Below, piece by piece: positions 24,401 through 32,394 of a stretch of 64,000 bases of DNA (position 1 is the first letter of the stretch; every line of letters begins with the position of its first letter). Both the position numbers and the translations under genes were made by a program. Location: contig CM054116.1 in NCBI GenBank assembly GCA_028673005.1, forward strand, positions 94,384,707 through 94,448,706. Reading direction: 5' to 3'. This stretch comes from Tanypteryx hageni. Taxonomy: Eukaryota; Arthropoda; Insecta; Odonata; Petaluridae. Below the pieces are notes generated by a model. It saw nothing but the letters and a program-made list of their open reading frames with translations. It was not told the origin of the DNA and ran no database searches.

Positions 24401-27400
24401 TAAAGGCAATTTGTTGCCTATATTATGGGGACGTTGATCTCAACCAAAGATATAATTTTATGAGGGCATCATAATCCTAGTACTAGAAAAATCACCACCT
24501 CTGCAGTTCTTCCCTCACTTGTCTTATTTATTGCAGGGTTTTCTTTATGGAGCTGCTATATTTTCACCAAACAAAAACTATTTAAGCATAGAAGCTGCTT
24601 TTAAAGGTAATGATATTATAAATTGGGAAGAAGGACCAGTAATATTTTATGGCCTACCACTGGAGATTTGTCAACATCTTGAAGACTCATTAATATCATC
24701 TGGGAAGAAAATATCACAGAATGATTTAATTTTTGATTACCATTGGATTCCAGCAGAAGTTGCAAGTGCTATTGAAATTACGTAAGTTTTTTTACTGCAT
24801 CAGTAATGATGTTATTTATCACATAACTGAGAATAATATTAACCAATACAAGATGATCCAAATGGAACTTAAGTTTATTTGTCCAGAAAGACATTACAAA
24901 TAATGCATAGGACACGTCAAAACAAATCTTGAAATGAAGAGAAGAATACAAAAGCATCTCAAATAACAGATATTAAATCACTAATATTATAAAGGCATTT
25001 AGTCACTAGAAACTCATGAACATGCTTTTTCAATGATTGAAATGTGTTTACTCCTTTGATTGTAGCAGACAGAACATTATAAAATTCAGTACATCTTGCT
25101 TTTGGTCCTTGGGAGCAAATTTTTAAGTTTTGTTGTGTATTATGGAGATCATTAATTCTTATTGTGTTGTAATCATAGAAATTGCTATTTTTTCATAGTC
25201 AGACATGTTTTGCCTCATATACAGCATAGCATTATAAACATAAATAGAAGTAACAGTCAAGAGTCCTAATTTTTTTAAAAGGGGTTGGCAATGTCCTCTG
25301 AAGGGTGCATTGCAAATTGACCTGACAGCCTTTTTCTGTGTCTTGAAAACCTCATTTAGTTGGGTAGAAGAGCTCCAGAGGACAACGCCATAGGCAATAC
25401 GTGAATAAAAATAAGCAAAGTACACATTTTTAAATACCCAATACTGAGTGTGTGCTTCAGGGCAGATAAGATATAATATGCAGAATTTAGCTTTTTACAT
25501 AAATTGTCAGTATGATAAGGCCATTTTAACAGAGGGTCAATATAGACACCTAGAAATTTGAACTCCTTAGTGGAATTGATCACATCTTGGTCGAGACAAG
25601 AATATAAGTTTTGGCACCGTTTCTGTGAGGTGGAGAAGAACATAGCTGGTGTTTTACTCTTATTTAAGGTGAGTCTATTGTCCTTACATCACACAGACAT
25701 CACCTGCAAAACCTCTATGCTTCTGTCAGCTAGTGTTTTGTCAATAGGATTAGTAACTAAAACATTCACGTCATCAGCATACATAATAACATTATTACAA
25801 ACTTTAATCATAAGGTTCTCAGGTAGGTCATCAATGAAAATGAGGAAGAGGACAGGGCCTAAAATAGACCCCTGTGGCATGCCAGAGAGTACCAGACTAA
25901 GGTCAAAGAATATGTTTTACCTTCCTTAAATATTGAGACAATTTGCTGGTGGTTTGTTAGGTAAGATTTCAACCAGTTGTTGGCCATGCCTCTTACACTA
26001 GTCTAGCACATTTAGCCAATAAGAGATCATGATCAACAGAATCAAAGGCTTTGCTAAGATCAAAGAAAATCCCCAGAGTACTATTTTTCATATTCAATTG
26101 TTCTATGATGAAATTTATAGCAATAAATAGAGCCTGTTCTGTGGATTTCCCTTTCCTAAATCCAAATTGACAGCTTGAGAGTATGTTGCATTTTTCTTGA
26201 GATCTCTATACTGCTTTTTAAGAGCATAATATAGCTTGTAGGTTTGCTCATTACCGTGATATAATATACTGAATCCGAGTCCAACAATAGTTGTTGCTAT
26301 GGCAATGCTCTCGTAATGAGTGATAAAAACCTCAAAAATGCCAGTATTTATGCCTAATTCTAAGAAATATAATTGATATAGCAAAATTCTATGATAAAAA
26401 TTAAAATATTCATTCATTATCTAAGAGAATAGTACAAATCCCACCCTGATATTACAATTCTAAGATATTTTAATGTACAAGAGAAAACTACCCTGCACGA
26501 TGGATTTCAGATTTCCCATGTAAATCAAATGGGAAGGATGGTTTATGGAATCGAACCTGGGACTTCACTCTTCACAACAAAAACAATCCTCGGGAGCTCG
26601 GCTTCAGTAGCAAGAGATTTCCACCAAGTTTCATGAAAATCGTTCTATGGTTCAAAAGTCAATAGGGGGAGGGACAGACAGACACAATGAAGAAACTATA
26701 AGCATATTTCCATTCTGGAAAGTAGGCTAAAAATGACATAAAGCCTTCATTAAAAGTAGGTAAAAAATTATGCATGTTTGGGCAGACTATCTGCTGGATA
26801 TTCAAAGCTATTTTTAGTTTTTGGTTATATTTAATTCTTTGAAGGCTGAAATTTTTAGTTTGAAATAAACTGACCTTGGAAGTGATATAATCAATTTGTA
26901 GGATTTGAAAATGTTCAACAGAAACTTGGCAGGAAAAGTGACTTTAAAGTGCATGCTATGCACCTAAGACAGTATTGAAATGTTGCCCTTGGTATGGCAG
27001 CAGTGAGGAACCATTCTCAACAATCTGAAATTCCTTTTTTTTACTAGTAACTTCTCCAACTGAATGCTTCTTTCCATCTAAATTAAAGTGAAAAACTTAT
27101 CTAATTATTCTGCTTTGGCTGCATATGCACTATTTAAAAAAAATCTGATGTGGCCACCACATGACTTTCTTCATGCCTGTAATATTTCTAAAATTCCAAA
27201 TAATAAATATTTTAAGGAAATGTGAGAAAAATTTAGAGACTTTACAAAGAACAGAAATTAACTCAAACCGTAGCCTTCTGATATTGGATATAGCCAAGAA
27301 GCTCCAACAACTAAGAAAATAAAAAGGAGCATTACTGATTGTAAGACGTAACTAAGCATAAAGTGTTTACAATAGTCACCGGTAGGTGGTGTGGTGATGG

Positions 27401-30222
27401 CAGTGACAGTTTTTTTTTCTTTTAATCTTGATGAGTAAATTCCACAAGATTGAGCCTGACCTCATTCATGATATGTATTAAAACAAATATTTCAAAAAAT
27501 AGGTGTGACAAGAGTAATCCACTTTCGCTTGATCGATTTTTACCAAAAACTAATTAATTCCTGTGCCTTTAACAAAAATGTCAAATATAAAATTTTGCGT
27601 TGACCTGATCAGTAGTTTTTGAACAGTTGTATAAAACTCCTTAAGCCAAAAAAATTGTAGGGTAAGCCCTATGCATTTCGCCCACTAAGTGGGCATCTTC
27701 AGGGGGAGAACCTGCCTTGGCAGTGAACAAGGTTCAACTGTTGTTGAACCTTGTTCACTGCCAAGGCAGGTTCTCCCCCTGAAGATGCCCACTTAGTGGG
27801 CGAAATGCATAGGGCTTACTCTACAATTTTTTTGGCTTAAGGAGTTTTATACAACTGTTCAACTTGGAGCCAAAGTGATTACGAGCTACCATCTACAGTA
27901 GTTTTTGAGTTAGAGCACCTATAAAATTCTGGTCACAGACACACACACAGAGACACCCACATACATCATCGAGAAAATAGTCAAAACGTGTTCAGCGGAC
28001 CTTAAAACATGTATTTCTGTTGATATCTTGAATTCAATTTTTTCATGAAAACAATACTTTATCTATACTTCATATATGGAGAAAATAAATAAAAGCAGAT
28101 TTTAATGCACCTCTGAGCGAATCTCAACTTGTAAAAAATATTTTGGATGGGTATTTAGTTTTGATTAGAATCTTATTTAACCCCTTAAGCATGATTTGAA
28201 AATGGTCATCTCTGTGACAGAATATAACTTGTGTTATTTTAATTTATTTTTTAGAAAATATGCAAGAAAAGTTTTGAGCTACCTCATAGAAACCAATTTA
28301 ATTTCATTTGGATATTTATTTCATCACAAAAGCTTTTTCTATCTGATACATTGTCAACAGCATTCCATAGATGCATCTGTATTCAAACATGCAGTTCAGT
28401 ACACTTTACCTCTTACGTTTCCTACAATTTGCATAGGTAATTTTTGTCAAATGTTGGTTACTGATTCATTAATATGGCTTATGTTAACTGTTTATTATGC
28501 TGCATTAGTTATTTAGGGGTTATTTTAGTATTTTAAAGGTGTTTTATGAACTTCTTTATGACCATCCATACATATTACGGTGACCGGATACAAAAGTCAT
28601 AAGTTTTGACCAGCACGACTGCCCTATTAGTTTGATTAATCGAGACTGCACTGTATATGATTTTTTTAGGCTGATGATATTCCATTGCAGCAGAGGCTAT
28701 TGTTGCTCAGTTGTGGTTCAGTAAGGGCACTCCTTGCTTGGCAACTAGTGGGGTCAGAGCTGCTGTTACATTGTTGCAGCCCTTCTTAACAACTCAAGAG
28801 CAGCTTTCACAACTCCTTTGCCTCCCAAAAAAGAAAATATGGACCTTGCTGCATGTTCCACTCTCATGGCAAGAATATTGGCCTGTAATCCCAATCGAAA
28901 CAATAAAAAACCTGAGAATGGCCGAATACTGTACACTTTGATGTAATTTGCCCAAATTCGTAGCCCCAAAGTCATCTAAAGATATTGTCTGACTTCAGTA
29001 TAAGTCCATAGCATTTGTGATGAGCTCAATAGGGATCTACTGAAAAATAGTGCAGTGGTCAAATCATTAAATTTAAAAAATATTCAATTCCGAACAATTT
29101 TAAAATAAATTTTACAATTTAACGGTCCAGTGGCACCTCTAAATATTATCTGATCTCAAAAAAACTTTTTTTTCCTTACTCATGAACCCATATGGCACCT
29201 TTCCCACACTAGTGCGTAGTAATCAAAAATAAAAATTTAAAAGCGGCCTTTTTCGGCCCACCCTAATAAACATATATACCAAAAGGAATTATGGAACTTG
29301 CTTTATGGCTACAATTTAATTGACAAAGTATGTCTCTCCAAAAGCAGTAAAAGATTGGGAAAACCAGATGTGCATTTAGCTGCTTATCAAGTAGAAATAT
29401 TTTTAAGATTCTTTGATTTGAGAAATAAGACATGACTATATATCAGGAGTGGGCAAACCTACTTGCTCTCTGAACCACAGAAGATAATCTTGAGAAGTTC
29501 AAGAGCTGCAGGTCATACATTCTGTGCACATAAATTTGCGAACAGTAAATATAATCTGTACTCGAAGCAATTCAGAAAGAATGAGTGTCCCTTAGGCATA
29601 CCCGAAACATCTCAATTCACACTACGTTATTGTATTCTTTAGTGAAAAGCATTGACAGGCCCTTGAATAGAAATGCAAAAGAGCCACACATTAAGTTAAA
29701 AGTGCCGCACGTGTCTCGAGAGCCACAGTTTGGCCGCCCCTGCTATATATAAATGAAAGAACTTCAGCAATAAAATTATTAAAATGGAGTTCACTGAAGA
29801 GGCTGATCATTTATTCTTCTTCTTTTTTCAGGTGTCCAGAGGATATGTATTTTGCAAAATTGGAGGACATCCATATAGATACAGTGAATGCCACATGGCC
29901 TTATGCAAGTGAGGAATCACGGAGCATGATTACAGATATGATCAAGTACAAGGACACAGTTGGATTATTTAGAAAAAAAGATTCTTTGCCGGTTTCTTGG
30001 GTACTAAATACATTTTATGGAGTAGGTATGCTGTATACCATTGAGGAATATCGTAAAAAAGGTTATGGCAGTGCAGTAATGAAGAAATTGGTCAAAATTT
30101 TAGGTCAGACTGGCTATAATCCTACTCTTCTTACATTATCAGAAAATTATTCAGCAAAATCCATTTTTACAAGTATGGGTTTTAAAAATGTAGAACCTTT
30201 TAGATTTATGAAAGTGGAATGA
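6344..30222 (+). CDS. glycine N-acyltransferase-like protein (GNAT), copy 1, four exons
   Basis: Joining 6344-6445, 22834-22944, 24537-24781 and 29832-30222 gives a 282-residue reading frame with GT/AG introns of phase 0, 0 and 2. The length fits the GLYAT family (about 290). The N-terminal half resembles the GLYAT N-terminal domain (EIESVLKML, PASLHVYNFI, RKWQGSVIATV). The C-terminal half is an FR47-like GNAT domain with GLFRKKDSLPVSWVLNTFYG at about 197-216 and the acetyl-CoA loop RKKGYGS at 227-233. Members transfer acyl groups from CoA to glycine or other amines; the substrate cannot be read here. The ATG at 6344 is chosen because exon 1 aligns with copy 2 from EEWFE onward. Intron 1 is 16.4 kb and full of transposons. 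Confidence 0.88.
6446..7299. other. 5' part of intron 1, nothing recognised
   Basis: AT-rich intronic sequence with short overlapping open frames on both strands (for example 6665-6982 plus and 6769-7023 minus). None has a conserved motif or splice context. Confidence 0.4.
7300..7512 (+). mobile_element. possible 3' end fragment of a plus-strand LINE
   Basis: The plus-strand reading FKKALCSWLKSN followed by DEFFEND resembles the last residues of some Jockey/CR1-type reverse transcriptase ORFs. A short ATT-rich tail (TTAAATTATTATTAATCG) comes after it. The fragment is only about 200 bp. Confidence 0.35.
8210..10220 (-). mobile_element. CR1/Jockey-like LINE A, 3' half (continues at 13471)
   Basis: The minus-strand 3' end carries an (ATT)n tail at 8210-8225. 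Upstream are the RT C-terminal part (9018-9437, KFLGINTHLRWDTHINKLSSK) and the palm start (9689-9991, MIFDFSKAFDNVNHRLLLNKL). The element is broken at 10217-10220 by a piggyBac-like insertion at TTAA. Its 5' half resumes at 13471: across the gap the protein continues from ...CLETEL to (K)HIIHNLGAKFSSGID, which aligns with ELKNIFQNFGSKYSAGID of LINE B. A SINE interrupts it at 8671-9035. Many stops show it is dead. Confidence 0.75.
8671..9035 (-). mobile_element. tRNA-derived SINE with 12-bp target duplication
   Basis: Read on the minus strand it begins GGGGTGCCGGTGGTGTAGTG, with a box A-like segment around 9006-9022 and a box B (GGGTACGAATCC) at 8962-8973. A GC-rich body follows, strikingly unlike its surroundings. 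The target duplication GGTAGTGAGTAT is at 8659-8670 and 9036-9047. It sits inside LINE A. Pol III transcription from the internal A and B boxes is expected from the family, not shown. Confidence 0.85.
10838..11908 (-). pseudogene. reverse transcriptase of LINE B
   Basis: A 356-codon open frame on the minus strand covering most of the RT domain: the PISMINQFGKIFEKAFYKRL entry motif, palm motif A (FFDFSKAFDSVNH), motif B (QGSVLGPILFLVYINDL) and motif C (PILYADDTNIIL). The thumb/C-terminal region (FLGISIDTHISWDVH) follows. A frame break at 11835-11908 separates it from the upstream linker, so the polyprotein is broken although the RT block itself is open. Confidence 0.85.
12757..13191 (-). pseudogene. 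APE-type endonuclease of LINE B
   Basis: The minus-strand frame contains LCLCEHWLAHDEL, GGVMILAKENLAL, CTLYRSPLGS and IITGDFNLDLL, hallmarks of the apurinic/apyrimidinic-like endonuclease that nicks the target in CR1/Jockey-group LINEs. The N-terminal catalytic part is missing because of 5' truncation. Confidence 0.8.
13471..14740 (-). mobile_element. LINE A, 5' half (endonuclease and linker)
   Basis: Continuation of LINE A beyond the piggyBac-like insertion. The minus strand holds the endonuclease remnants (14143-14569, CLIITGDFNCNLL) and the linker (13642-14094), ending near 13490 in SLYLSPCLETEL, which aligns with SLFLSPCTEPEL of LINE B. Multiple frameshifts. Confidence 0.7.
14741..15796. 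other. intronic stretch, nothing recognised
   Basis: AT-rich intron 1 sequence between LINE A and the next repeat cluster. No open frame or repeat boundary could be supported. Confidence 0.4.
16562..16850. mobile_element. hAT-type MITE inside LINE C
   Basis: Inverted ends CAGTGTTTCTCAACC at 16562 and GGTTGAGAACCACTG ending at 16850. The 8-bp flanks CGCTAGAC and CCCTAGAC differ by one base, as expected for an aged hAT target duplication. The LINE protein (YGIMVW...) resumes across it. Confidence 0.85.
17261..18141 (+). mobile_element. 5'-truncated RTE-like LINE inserted in LINE C
   Basis: The plus-strand element is bounded by a 15-bp duplication TTAGTATCATCAGCA (17246-17260) and TTAGTAGCATCAGCA (18142-18156). 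It ends with a GTTGTTGT trimer tail, typical of RTE elements. It holds only the C-terminal part of the ORF. The minus-strand LINE C reading (MFADATN...) continues on both sides. Confidence 0.78.
17368..18081 (+). pseudogene. RTE-like reverse transcriptase, C-terminal part
   Basis: An intact 237-codon frame, 5'-truncated so that the palm and catalytic YADD are missing. It shows the post-RT signature of RTE-like ORFs: KTKVVVFDRENE, FVYLGRRFSKNG, VLMPTLLYGSETWV, LLRWFGHIERMEE and GRGRPRKTWLDVV. The open frame suggests a fairly recent insertion. It is not a host gene: there is no intron, and it lies within an obvious LINE target duplication. Confidence 0.82.
19201..22165 (-). mobile_element. CR1/Jockey-like LINE D
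   Basis: The 3' end (minus strand) has a (TAG/CTA)n tail at 19206-19229. The upstream order is 3' UTR, RT (20163-20531, ALFFDFSNAFCCVNHSVLLEKL), linker (20510-21371) and endonuclease (21356-21920, LIITGDFNCDLS; LCEHWFKLDEV). Stops and frameshifts throughout. Part of the RT C-terminal region is missing or unreadable. Confidence 0.78.
22417..22690. mobile_element. hAT-type MITE with exact 8-bp duplication
   Basis: Inverted ends CAGGGGTGGCCAAAC and GTTTTGGCCACCGTTG, flanked by GTATAGGT at 22409-22416 and 22691-22698. The 274-bp body has no coding capacity. It shares internal motifs with the copy at 29444 (ACACATTCTGTGCTCATAAA against ACATTCTGTGCACATAAATT), so both are one family. Confidence 0.92.
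22834..22944 (+). CDS. GLYAT-like copy 1, exon 2
   Basis: 37 codons between CCATTTTAG and the donor AAG|GTTAGT, phase 0 at both ends. By eye 28 of 37 residues match exon 2 of copy 2, and both copies use the same GTTAGT donor. Confidence 0.9.
22945..24536. other. intron 2 of GLYAT-like copy 1, nothing recognised
   Basis: 1.6-kb AT-rich intron. Short open frames (for example 23291-23542) show no known motif and no counterpart in the paralogue. Confidence 0.5.
24537..24781 (+). CDS. GLYAT-like copy 1, exon 3
   Basis: Starts after TTATTGCAG and ends ...GCTATTGAAATTAC|GTAAGT, phase 0 to phase 2. Conserved residues shared with copy 2: AFKGNDI, GPVIFYGL and ASAIEI. Confidence 0.9.
24870..26190 (-). 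mobile_element. CR1/Jockey-like LINE E, 5'-truncated
   Basis: Minus-strand RT pieces: FGFRKGKSTEQALFIAINFI near 26160, LGIFFDLSKAFDSVDHDLLL near 26060, MPQGSILGPVLFLIFIDDLP with YADDVNVLV (25689-25880), then FKFLGVYIDPLLKWPYHTDN (25356-25643) and the C-terminal end (25159-25425). Frameshifted and truncated in the RT N-terminal part. It sits in intron 3 of the acyltransferase gene. Confidence 0.82.
26420..27420. other. intron 3 part, unclassified repeat-like sequence
   Basis: No gene. Around 26630-26690 a segment (CATGAAAATCGTTCTATGG then GGGACAGACAGACACA) looks like the tail commonly seen in insect retroelement copies, but the class could not be assigned. Confidence 0.35.
27428..27474 (+). 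mobile_element. short Penelope-like 3' end fragment
   Basis: The 47 bp TGATGAGTAAATTCCACAAG...TCATTCATGA match the right terminal part of the Penelope-like insertion at 31469-32149 (ATGAGTAAATTCCACCAAG...). This is a severely 5'-truncated copy of that family. Confidence 0.55.
27667..27705 (-). ncRNA. hammerhead ribozyme-like motif (left arm)
   Basis: Mirror of the motif at 27776-27814, read on the minus strand: CUGAAGA, U, stem II GCCCAC/GUGGGC, GAA, the short stem III hexamer AUGCAU, then the cleavage-site A. Confidence 0.6.
27776..27814 (+). ncRNA. hammerhead ribozyme-like motif (right arm)
   Basis: Plus strand: stem I CCC (27776-27778), CTGAAGA (27779-27785), a 6-bp stem II GCCCAC-TTA-GTGGGC (27787-27801), GAA, a minimal stem III ATGCAT with the cleavage-site A at 27811, then GGG closing stem I. 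All core residues of the CUGANGA...GAA...UH consensus are present. Very short stem III is a known feature of Penelope-associated hammerheads. Confidence 0.65.
27909..29443. other. intron 3 remainder, no supported gene
   Basis: A possible retroelement tail (GACACACACACAGAGACACC near 27940) and two open frames (28196-28516 and 28711-28941) that show no family resemblance. No matching exon exists in the paralogous gene. Confidence 0.45.
29444..29742. mobile_element. hAT-type MITE, second copy, exact 8-bp duplication
   Basis: Ends CAGGAGTGGGCAAACC and GTTTGGCCGCCCCTG, flanked by CTATATAT at 29436-29443 and 29743-29750. Same family as 22417-22690. It lies 90 bp upstream of exon 4. Confidence 0.92.
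29832..30222 (+). CDS. GLYAT-like copy 1, exon 4 (GNAT domain)
   Basis: Begins after TTTTTTCAG; the first G completes a Thr codon, followed by CPEDMYFAKLEDIH. Encodes the whole FR47-like acetyl-CoA-binding half, including EYRKKGYGSAVMKKL and the end MGFKNVEPF. TGA at 30220-30222. A candidate poly(A) signal AATAAA is at 30305-30310. Confidence 0.93.
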
Positions 30223-31290
30223 TTCTTGCAAATAAGTGACAGCAATAATTATGGATTATTTCTGTGTCTAAGAAATTGAATGCATATCTCACCTTAACAA
30301 GAGTAATAAAAAGCACCTGTTTTTTATAACTATGAGCATTTGAGCAGTTAGGTAACCTGATGTCATTAATTGGTTGATAAATTTTCTTTATGTTTGAGTC
30401 ATTTATTTGTATCAAAAGTTATTTTTTTACTTTTATACAATGGGTGAATATATAAATGCATATTATTATTATTGGCATAATAAATTTTTTGGTTGATAAC
30501 ATGATAATTAGCATTAGAGAAAGTTTTCTAATTAGGGAGTGGCTACCAAGGCTGCAGGAAATTTGCTGTGTAAATATGGAAATATTTATCAAATTTCATT
30601 AAATACATTATGGCAGATTTTGTGTTGCATTTTATTGCAAGTTTATAAAAACTAGTCAAAAATTCTCTTTATTAAGAGTAGTCAAGAGGTAGTGTTTATC
30701 TTTCTGTGGGTATGAGAAAAGAATTTGAAAAGCAATGCTCAAGAACACAATGAAAAATATTTTTAGTAACCATAATGATATTGTGATTTATTATATAATT
30801 ATTGCAAGAATTTAAAATGCCTTTAAAAGTATTAAAATCATCCCATTCATTTGAAAATACTTTTGTAAGTCAAAAATAATTCATTTAAAAAATATTATGC
30901 TATATACTCATGTTAATTATATAATGGGTTATAATTGAATTTAAAATGTATGCACAATAAAAACAAGGCTTTTTCAAATTAGGTTTGTATAAAATTATTC
31001 ATAAACTAAATACTTCAAAAGAAGTTATTTTTATTTTCAGTTGATCAATTCTTCTGTTCCTCAGTGCTCTTCTTAAAGAGTATGCTAATGCGAGCACTGA
31101 GTTTCCCTCCTCTCTTGTGCATGTGTAATGTGTGTAAAGAGTTATGGGTATAATAATCCAAGAGTTTGACTAGCCAGAAATGCACACAAACAAACAAACA
31201 ATTCTTTTGTTCAATATCACATCTATATAGTTAACTTCGTAACGGGTGTTGAGTGATGGTTGCCACATGAAAAGTGAAAGCTGTCCTCCA
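30223..31290. other. 3' flank of copy 1, no gene seen
   Basis: AT-rich. Contains the AATAAA at 30305 and otherwise nothing that can be supported. Confidence 0.5.
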
Positions 31291-31293
31291 TCT

Positions 31294-31365
31294 CAGTGGT
31301 TCCCTACCTTTTCTTACTCCCGTGGACCCTTTTTAGTCCGAGGACCCCAAGTTGGGAACCACTTC
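31294..31365. mobile_element. short hAT-like remnant
   Basis: CAGTGGTTCCCTACC and GTTGGGAACCACT form an inverted pair 70 bp apart. A related piece lies at about 32175-32265 (CATGTTGGGAACTACTGCTC), followed by similar C/T-rich sequence, so the region holds two diverged copies. Confidence 0.5.
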
Positions 31366-31516
31366 TCTATCTCAAGGGTTATCTCTGTCCCTCTTTCGGG
31401 CAGTCCTAATGCAAGTAAATACATGAATTACATTGGGACCCTCTGAAATTTTGAACATAGCTTATGGCTTATTGAAAAAAGAAGAACTTTGTATTTCCAC
31501 AAAATTTTAATTTAAA

Positions 31517-31554
31517 CACGGCCTGTTTCACTATGATCGTAGCATCATCAGGTG
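31517..31554 (-). ncRNA. degenerate hammerhead-like motif, left arm
   Basis: Minus strand: CAC, CUGAUGA, U, stem II (GCUACGAUCAUAGU), GAA, then ACAGGC in place of the pairing hexamer ACCGGU, then C and GUG. Stem III pairing is lost by two changes, so it is probably inactive. Confidence 0.5.
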
Positions 31555-31615
31555 ATAAAATATAAATCGTTCCATATATATAGGGTAAAATGAGCGATAC
31601 TACCGTTTAAATAAT

Positions 31616-31830
31616 TTGAATTCTCAATTTGCGAAACATCTGTTAAACCTCAATCATCATAGTTCCTTCAACCCTAAATTCCTCCATTTTGAAAGTAAAG
31701 GTCGCAAATTGGATGCTCTCAAACAGCTAGAGATAATTATTTGTGAAGAATCGCCCCTCTTAAATGAATACCTTTTCCAAAATCATTCTCCTCTATTTAG
31801 CTTACCGAATATTTTGTATCAACATTGCTG
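31616..31830 (+). pseudogene. Penelope GIY-YIG endonuclease, C-terminal fragment
   Basis: Reads NSQFAKHLLNLNHHSSF, LHFESKGRKLDALKQLEIII and LLNEYLFQNHSPLF. This is the well-known C-terminal part of the GIY-YIG domain of Penelope-like proteins (HF.SKGRKLD.LEQLEI). No RT or N-terminal GIY motif remains. Confidence 0.72.
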
Positions 31831-32026
31831 TCTTTGGCCCTTTTACCAAGTTTTTGTAACTTTTTGTAACATTTTGCTACTATGTTGCTTTCGCCTTCCT
31901 TTCCCACCCCTTCTTTTCCCAACCGCTCATTTTATTACCTTCCATTCATTTTCTTTGTAACCCCTACTGTCTCCTTCTCCCCCACTCATTTTACCCTATA
32001 TATATATGGAACGATTTATATTTTAT

Positions 32027-32064
32027 CGCCTGATGATGCTACGATCGTAGTGAGACCGGTCGTG
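32027..32064 (+). ncRNA. hammerhead-like motif, right arm (core mutation)
   Basis: CGC, CTGATGA (32030-32036), T, stem II GCTACG/CGTAGT (32038-32051), GAG instead of GAA, stem III ACCGGT, cleavage-site C at 32061, GTG closing stem I. The A-to-G change in the GAA core would be expected to inactivate it. Confidence 0.58.
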
Positions 32065-32394
32065 TTTAAATTTAAATTTTGTGGAAATACAAAGTTCTTT
32101 TTTCAATATGAGTAAATTCCACCAAGTTGAACCTGACCTCATTAATGATATAGCTTATGGCCTTGCAGTATTACCTTGGTTGGGTCCCTTTCTCAAAGTG
32201 GGCTTTCGTTGCCATAGACCCCTTATAGCCTGGGAACCCCATGTTGGGAACTACTGCTCTACCTCAAGTTCTATCTCTGCCCCTCTTCTTCCTACCTCAT
32301 CTTCTTACCCCCTCTCTCCCCCTCTGTTCATAAGCTACATAAAAAGGGAAATTAATAAAATGTGAAATAATAATAGAATTGATTATTCCTTTCA

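Larger units (their letters stand above)
27623..27895. mobile_element. palindromic Penelope-like insertion with inverted ribozyme copies
   Basis: The insertion is flanked by a 13-bp duplication CAGTAGTTTTTGA (27610-27622 and 27896-27908). It is almost wholly a palindrome: arms 27619-27737 and 27744-27862 are near-identical inverted copies around a 6-base centre. Each arm holds a hammerhead-like motif. There is no protein. Inverted terminal copies around a deleted body are known for Penelope-like elements; assignment here rests on the ribozyme layout shared with the two coding copies. Confidence 0.7.
31469..32149 (+). mobile_element. Penelope-like element with inverted terminal copies
   Basis: The 12-bp duplication ATAGCTTATGGC stands at 31457-31468 and 32150-32161. 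Inside, about 120 bp at the left end is an inverted copy of the right end (…ATCGTTCCATATATATAGGG). Between them is the C-terminal end of the Penelope protein (31616-31830). Heavily 5'-truncated. A hammerhead-like motif lies in each terminal copy. Confidence 0.82.

Noticed and set aside
28196..28516. Plus-strand open frame (KYARKVLSYLIETN...) with a TTTTTTAG before it, in intron 3 of the first acyltransferase gene
   Set aside because: The paralogue has only a 315-bp intron there and no counterpart, and inserting it would break the phase 2 joint between exons 3 and 4.
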